DNA from: Athripsodes cinereus
Taxonomy: Eukaryota; Arthropoda; Insecta; Trichoptera; Leptoceridae
Assembly: GCA_947579605.1 (NCBI GenBank)
Contig: OX388307.1
Location: forward strand, 33,147,237 to 33,211,236
DNA: 64,000 nt
Direction of reading: 5' to 3'
The notes under the pieces were generated by a model, which did not search any database, was not told the DNA's origin, and saw only the letters and a program-made list of their open reading frames with translations. Position 1 is the first letter of the stretch. The number at the start of each line of letters is the position of its first letter. This document shows, one piece after another, positions 59,401 to 64,000 of the stretch. Both the position numbers and the translations under genes were made by a program.

Positions 59401-59546
59401 CACCTTTCTCGAGTTGTTCTCTACTAGGAACAACTCTGATCCTGTTCCCTCTTCTTCCTGGTTACACCCTGAGCTATGTAATATTCTGCTAGATATTACC
59501 CTGCTCCTCTATGTAATATTCTTCTAGATATTACCGTCCTCCTTAG

Positions 59547-59565
59547 TAGATACCGAACTGCGCCA
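59547..59565 (-). other. Primer-binding site
   Basis: Immediately inside the 5' LTR the minus strand reads TGGCGCAGTTCGGTATC. Starting with TGG, it is complementary to a tRNA CCA end. Which tRNA was not determined. Confidence 0.7.
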
Positions 59566-60020
59566 TGTTATATGTTCTGTTAGATGGTGTGTGGATTTGG
59601 GGCCACACACTACTCCAATCTTCAGATCCCTTGAAAGTTTTGGTTCTGCTACCAAGGGGATGTGGGTTTAGTATTAAAACTCGAACCTCGTTTAAACACT
59701 ATATTCACAAAGGTAAGTTCTAGCACAACTTAACAGATACACTTTACAATAGGTATTAACGAACCGAGAGAGGGAACTTGAATTCCTCCTCAAAGCAACA
59801 CCTCGTCTATATATAAACTTTTAACCTCCTCTCTCTTATCACAAAAACCAAAATATACAACAACACCACTTCTAGAAAAATCCTACAACCTACACATATA
59901 TATATAAGAGACATCTGTCCTATATAACATAAAGTAGTGAGTAATTAATACCACCAATGTTACTACCATTAAATCATAATTTAGTTTAATATAATTTCCC
60001 ACAGATGTCTATATCTTACA
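59566..60020 (-). repeat. LTR (5' LTR of the gypsy element)
   Basis: 455 bp, no differences seen from 54305-54759. Confidence 0.93.
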
Positions 60021-60320
60021 GTACTCTTCAGGCATTCGGCTTCAACTGAGGCTTTATTGGTCTGCTCTCTCACTTCGTTGTACAGGTCACTATTGATAGA
60101 TATTTGACCTCCGAGATATTTGAATGATGCAACTTGTTGAATAGGTTTATCATCGATAACTAATTTGCATCTTAAAGGGTGTCTTGAAATCACCAAACAT
60201 TTTGTTTTATCAAAGGAAATATTCATATTGTACTTCTTGGATGTGAGATAGAATCTGTACAATAGGCGCTGCAGATCAATACTTAATTTATAATTATAAT
60301 ATGTTAACATAGCACTAGTT
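60021..60320 (-). pseudogene. LINE ORF2 fragment, upstream part
   Basis: The minus-strand frame contains FDKTKCLVISRHPLRCK, VASFKYLGGQISINSD and NKASVEAECLKST, the RT region that in this LINE type precedes the segment at 54304-54000. The insertion point is exactly the GTACT duplication. Confidence 0.8.
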
Positions 60321-60569
60321 TTTTGTCTATATACATCAGATTGTGTAATATAAGAAATTTTTACATAAATTAATATACTTTTATATTATTTAATATTTAG
60401 GAGCTATGGTGGTGTACAATACTCACACTGACTATATATGGAATATGAATTCCTCTACCGACTTACTCTGCCTTTATTATATAAGCATATTACTAACATT
60501 AGGGGTGTACATAGAGATCAACGAATACTATGGTTTATATAGGATTAATAATTACGTCTTCTTTTTGTT

Positions 60570-61110
60570 GTGCCATGTCAAGTCCACCCAACGTTGGCAA
60601 TTACTTTGGCAATGACTTCTCTATCCTACGCAACCTGGAACAGTTTCCCCACATGTCTCATTCTATCTAGTCTCTTATGTTGCACAGCCAAGACGTTTGC
60701 CTTCTACCAGGACCACGCTGTCCCTCAATTTTCCCCATCAGTATTAGTTGGCGCAGACTATACTTATCTCCCTGCAGAATGTAACCCAGATATAATAATA
60801 ATAATAATAATAGTTTATTAAACACAATATCATTTTACAATAATCGAACAATAACACAATACATTTATTTTCCTAATACAATTACTCCCCAAAATTGAGC
60901 GTAGCTCGTGCTTTGGGGAGAAGATATGGGAGAAGATATGATATGAGATCTTACAGACCTTAAAATCGTTCAGCAGTTGTCTACTGCAATTGATTTTCCT
61001 TAAAACCTCCAACTGGTTCATAGTGTGCACTTCCAGAGTCCAAGTCTTCGAACCATACAGTAGTACAGACCACACATAGCACTTCAACATTCTTTGCCTT
61101 ACTTTCAAAT
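60570..61110 (-). pseudogene. LINE ORF2 C-terminal fragment, interrupted
   Basis: 61110-60980 reads QRMLKCYVWSVLLYGSKTW and LEVLRKINCSRQ. 60785-60570 resumes with GKIEGQRGPGRRQTSWL and then decayed sequence. About 60786-60890 between them is another LINE's 3' end with an (AAT)n tail (60788-60812). Confidence 0.72.
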
Positions 61111-61734
61111 TTAAGTTGTCAATCTTACATATAGTTAAGTTTAATTTTTCACTCTACAGTAGTCCTGTCACTCTTTCTTCCATCTGTTGATAAGGAATTC
61201 TTTTATTTTTATCAACAGGGAGAATAAAAAAAGTGGGAACCCTTCATTCGCTGCATTCGCCAAGTAGTGTGAATATGGCTAATAAACTTCTGAATAGTCT
61301 GAAAATACATTTTATTATTAATTTTTCATGTAATGTATACCTACTCAGATAAGTAAATGAGGGTAAATTTCATGTATGTTACATGTAGTTAGTACGCTTG
61401 CTATCCCACTTGTGGGAAATGCTGTGATAGTATGAATTCTTTTTGGTCTGTGTGGAATATATTTATTATTTTGAACTACTCCAGATTAATCATTCCAATT
61501 GATCACACTTATCCATAGTCAACCTATTTGAATAGGTATTAACTAGGTAGGTATGTTGTATATGATACACATACATATGTGAACTTCCTTAAGGAGTGCA
61601 CAACACAGAGTTTCGACGCTTATGAATCGACTTAGGCTTGGTTAAGAGTACTCCTTAAACATAGGTAACATTCCCAATTCCTCTGTGTCATGCTTATCAC
61701 ATGACTTGAAATTTTTGAAAGTTGTATAGGTATA

Positions 61735-61904
61735 TGTTACAACTCAATATTTTTCCACTATTCGAGCTTGTATGAAGATGGATGCTTCCGATGTTGTTTC
61801 CATTGAACTGCAACAGATGTCTTTCCAGTTTGAAAGCACAGAAATTGTATGAAATCGTACCTATAAAACTTGATTTCAATAGTGGAAAAATATTGAGTTG
61901 TAAC

Positions 61905-61908
<4 letters not shown>
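61735..61908. mobile_element. Small foldback MITE nested in the larger foldback
   Basis: The ends TGTTACAACTCAATATTTTT and the exact inverse, continuing into CCACTATT/AATAGTGG, give about 28 bp of TIR around a 115-bp core. Confidence 0.78.
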
Positions 61909-61936
<28 letters not shown>

Positions 61937-62060
61937 ACTTTATTGTACAAAATATTTAAACAAAAAGAATGAGATTAGGTACAACATGGTATATACAAAT
62001 ATTTTGCACAATGGGCGAGTTTATCGCAGGGACGCGATATCTTCCAACTAACCCAATAAA
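61909..62060 (-). repeat. LINE 3' end with (AAT)n tail
   Basis: (AAT)n at 61909-61937 is followed by 'ACTTTATTGTACAAAATATT' and 'GGGCGAGTTTATCGCAGGGA', the reverse complement of the 3' end seen on the plus strand at 48290-48430. Confidence 0.65.
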
Positions 62061-62730
62061 GTAAAACAAGTAAACAATGATAAAAAAATGGAAACAATTA
62101 TAAAAAGTCTTTAAAATGATACATAGAAACCAAATTATAAGCTATAAATATATAATACATACTCTTAAGAAATAAATTACCAAAAGTATTAAAAATAAAT
62201 AACTAAACAAATAATTAATATATACATACAAATAGATATTAAAATAAATACCGTAAAATACAACAATTACAAGTCATGTGATAAGCATGACACAGAAGAA
62301 TTGGGAATGTTACCTAGGTTTAAAGAGTACCTACTCTTAACCAAGCCTAAGTCGATTCATAAACGTCGAAACTCTGTGTTTTGTGTACTCCTTAAGGAAG
62401 TTCACATATGTATGTGTATCATATACAACATACTTACCTAGTTAATACTTAATACCTATTGAAATAGGTTGACTATGGATGAGTGTGATCAATTGGAATG
62501 ATTTATCTGGAGTAGTTCAAAATATGTTTGACATCTACACTTCTAGTAAGTAAAAAATCCAGTTCCCGACATCCAATTGTGTCAAAAAAAAATCATAACA
62601 TAAATGGAATATATTTCTTATAGTGTCTGCATCCTATTAGACCTTCATTAATTATGACCGTATTTTATTTACAATAGTCAATACTGCAGCCTGCAGCACA
62701 TTATAAAAGTCATATTGTTACCAGTATCAG

Positions 62731-62941
62731 CAGGGTTACTCTTGACAAAACTAAACACGATCTTAATCTAGTCTTGATCTTGATCATACGACGCACGAAG
62801 GGACTATGGTCAAAAACACCGCGCTACCGCTAACGCGCGATCGGTTTGCGTGTATTTTTGGCCAATAGTCACTTCGTGCGTCGTATGATCATGATCAAGA
62901 CTAGATTAAGATCGTGTTTAGTTTTGTCAAGAGTAGCCCTG
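62731..62941. mobile_element. Long-TIR MITE, copy 2
   Basis: CAGGGTTACTCTTGACAAAA and the inverted right end (TTTTGTCAAGAGTAGCCCTG) start arms of about 85 bp (GATCTTAATCTAGTCTTGAT and beyond). It is the same family as 35724-35902 and better preserved. Confidence 0.82.
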
Positions 62942-62954
62942 GGTTGGGCTATTA

Positions 62955-64000
62955 TTACTTTTTTTTTTTTTTTTTTTTTCCTTCATTTATGGCATAGCAT
63001 CCTACGAGGATGATTTGTGCCAAAAACAGTCTCAAGGTATAGTTAAATAGTCAAGAAGATAGTCATCACAGAATAATAAAATTGGCTTTCATTGATTTGA
63101 GAAGGGACAAATGGATTGATTCGGATGTCATACTCAGCAATGATTCAATATTCAAAGGAAATTGGCAATCGTTCTGAAGAGCATCAACGAAAATATCATA
63201 TGCATCCCTGATAGGGCACCCCAGGAAAACATGGTCAAGCGTCTCCTCGTCCAGGCCGCACTCGCAGTATGGGCTTTCAACAAGTTGGATTTTAAAAAGA
63301 TGAGCGTCCAGTCTACAGTGTCCAAATCGCATTCGACATATGGCAGTAATTTCAGATCTGTTGAATTTCGATTTGTGGAACCAAGGTTTTCTTGCGATTT
63401 GGACCTGGATCGACCTATATCTTTTTCCTTTTATGAGTGATACGTCCATCCACAATTCACTCCACTTTTTACGAGCATCAGCTTCTACGGTTCGCTTTAT
63501 GTCATCGTCTGGAAGGATGAAATCTTCCATCGTTGTTCCGAGGGTGCAAGCAGTTTTAGCCAATTCATCGACAGATTCGTTGTGGCGGATACCACAATGT
63601 GCCGGAATCCATGCGATAATGGTATCTTGATTGGATAAGGATCGATAGTACATAAGGTTTCTAATGCGCATAATATTCGGATTATCACTGAGAGTCGAAG
63701 AAGGGGACATAAGAGTTTGAACAAGAGACAGAGAGTCAGTAAAAATGACGCATTTCATGATATTATGCGTATTTGATAGACACAAGGCTTCAATTATTGC
63801 AGCGCATTCCGCCGTGAAAACTGATTTAGATGTCAATTTCAATTGAGAGGAAATATTTAGAGAAGGTATGAGGGCTGCAGCTCCAGTGCTTTCACTTGCA
63901 GAAAGCTTTGAACCATCTGTAAATATCGTTACGTGATTAGGCCACTTGTCGGCCACTATGGAAAGAAAATTTCGATTCATGCATTCTTCAGATAATTTAG
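62955..64000 (-). mobile_element. RNase-H-bearing LINE, 3' part, runs off the window
   Basis: A long T run at 62959-62979 is its poly(A) tail on the minus strand. Upstream lies the ORF2 end at 63066-63980 and onward past the right edge. Confidence 0.85.
63066..63980 (-). CDS. LINE ORF2 C-terminus: RNase H and zinc-knuckle tail (partial)
   Basis: The open frame to the window edge gives 304 residues. An RNase H fold is clear: TDGSK with D22, ECAAIIEAL with E58, FTDSLS with D82, and AHCGIRHNESVDELAK with D138. A CCHC-like terminal knuckle follows (CECGLDEETLDHVFLGC). RNase H after RT is typical of I/R1/LOA-group LINEs. There is no internal stop in the visible part, so the copy may be recent. 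The first residues and the RT lie beyond 64000. Confidence 0.88.
   Translation of the reverse strand: MNRNFLSIVADKWPNHVTIFTDGSKLSASESTGAAALIPSLNISSQLKLTSKSVFTAECAAIIEALCLSNTHNIMKCVIFTDSLSLVQTLMSPSSTLSDNPNIMRIRNLMYYRSLSNQDTIIAWIPAHCGIRHNESVDELAKTACTLGTTMEDFILPDDDIKRTVEADARKKWSELWMDVSLIKGKRYRSIQVQIARKPWFHKSKFNRSEITAICRMRFGHCRLDAHLFKIQLVESPYCECGLDEETLDHVFLGCPIRDAYDIFVDALQNDCQFPLNIESLLSMTSESIHLSLLKSMKANFIIL

Larger units (their letters stand above)
54305..60020 (-). mobile_element. Full-length Ty3/Gypsy-type LTR retrotransposon
   Basis: It is 5716 bp with 455-bp LTRs at 54305-54759 (3' LTR) and 59566-60020 (5' LTR), both running TG...CA on either strand and apparently identical. A primer-binding site starting TGGCGCAGTTCGG abuts the 5' LTR (59565 downward). 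A purine tract AAGTGGGGGAG abuts the 3' LTR. One gag-pol frame fills the interior and no env frame is seen. Identical LTRs, a clean duplication and an open frame mark a very recent insertion, into an older LINE. Confidence 0.95.
61468..62523. mobile_element. Long foldback element
   Basis: The arms 61468-61708 and 62270-62523 are inverted copies at high identity, for example GGAAGTTCACATATGTATGT in both senses. The loop (61709-62269) contains a smaller foldback and a LINE 3' tail, so it has taken later insertions. No ORF is seen. Confidence 0.82.

Noticed and set aside
54305..60020. An endogenous retrovirus with env
   Set aside because: No frame long enough for an envelope lies between the gag-pol stop (54917) and the 3' LTR (54759).
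61909..61937. CRISPR-like or regulatory array
   Set aside because: It is a plain (AAT)n tail of a LINE 3' end.

Overview
The window looks like a piece of an insect nuclear genome, most likely Lepidoptera. It is AT-rich and its genes have many short exons and GT-AG introns. Large amounts of LINE, Penelope-like, RTE, hAT, mariner/pogo and MITE sequence lie in introns and between genes. There is also tRNA-derived SINE and minisatellite material of the kind seen in moths and butterflies. The order assignment is inference from repeat style and protein similarity. Nothing bacterial (operons, CRISPR, IS elements) is present.

Host genes, left to right. (1) On the minus strand at 856-992 is the first coding exon of a probable mitochondrial tyrosyl-tRNA synthetase (YARS2), which continues past the left edge. 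(2) On the minus strand at 4266-8940 is a six-exon PRPP-synthetase-associated protein (PRPSAP). (3) On the plus strand at 11316-18677 is a fifteen-exon WDR3/Utp12, a nucleolar WD40 protein of the small-subunit processome. PRPSAP and WDR3 are head to head, and the region between them is filled by copies of one palindrome-rich transposon inserted into each other. (4) On the minus strand at 28900-45892 is a ten-exon gene that joins an N-terminal ZAD zinc-binding domain to one GATA zinc finger. (5) On the plus strand at 34524-39205 is a seven-exon leucine-rich-repeat single-pass membrane protein, wholly inside intron 2 of the ZAD-GATA gene on the opposite strand. (6) Two small candidate genes: a three-exon 66-residue frame inside ZAD-GATA intron 1 (42429-43143, minus) and a 35-residue single-membrane-span ORF at 48717-48824 (plus). 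The exon chains of genes 2-5 were built by hand from splice consensus and reading phase, and every chain closes in frame.

Mobile DNA. The clearest element is a 5.7-kb Ty3/Gypsy-type LTR retrotransposon (54305-60020, minus). Its two 455-bp LTRs look identical, it has a 5-bp target duplication and one uninterrupted 1382-codon gag-pol frame. It sits inside an older LINE. Other elements are an RTE-like LINE with one in-frame stop (50866-52460) and several 3' fragments of the same family, and an RNase-H-bearing LINE at the right edge. There is a Penelope-like element with RT and GIY-YIG parts in WDR3 intron 5, two hAT elements with exact 8-bp target duplications, and deleted pogo and mariner copies that keep pieces of DNA-binding domain. 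A PIF/Harbinger-like MITE, two copies of one long-TIR MITE, several foldback elements, SINEs, minisatellites and a decayed tandem array complete the list.

The host genes do not form one pathway. Nucleotide metabolism (PRPSAP), rRNA processing (WDR3), transcription control (ZAD-GATA), a surface or adhesion-type LRR protein and mitochondrial translation (YARS2) are simply neighbours. The stretches 18.7-28.9 kb and 46.1-50.0 kb hold little besides repeats and AT-rich spacer.
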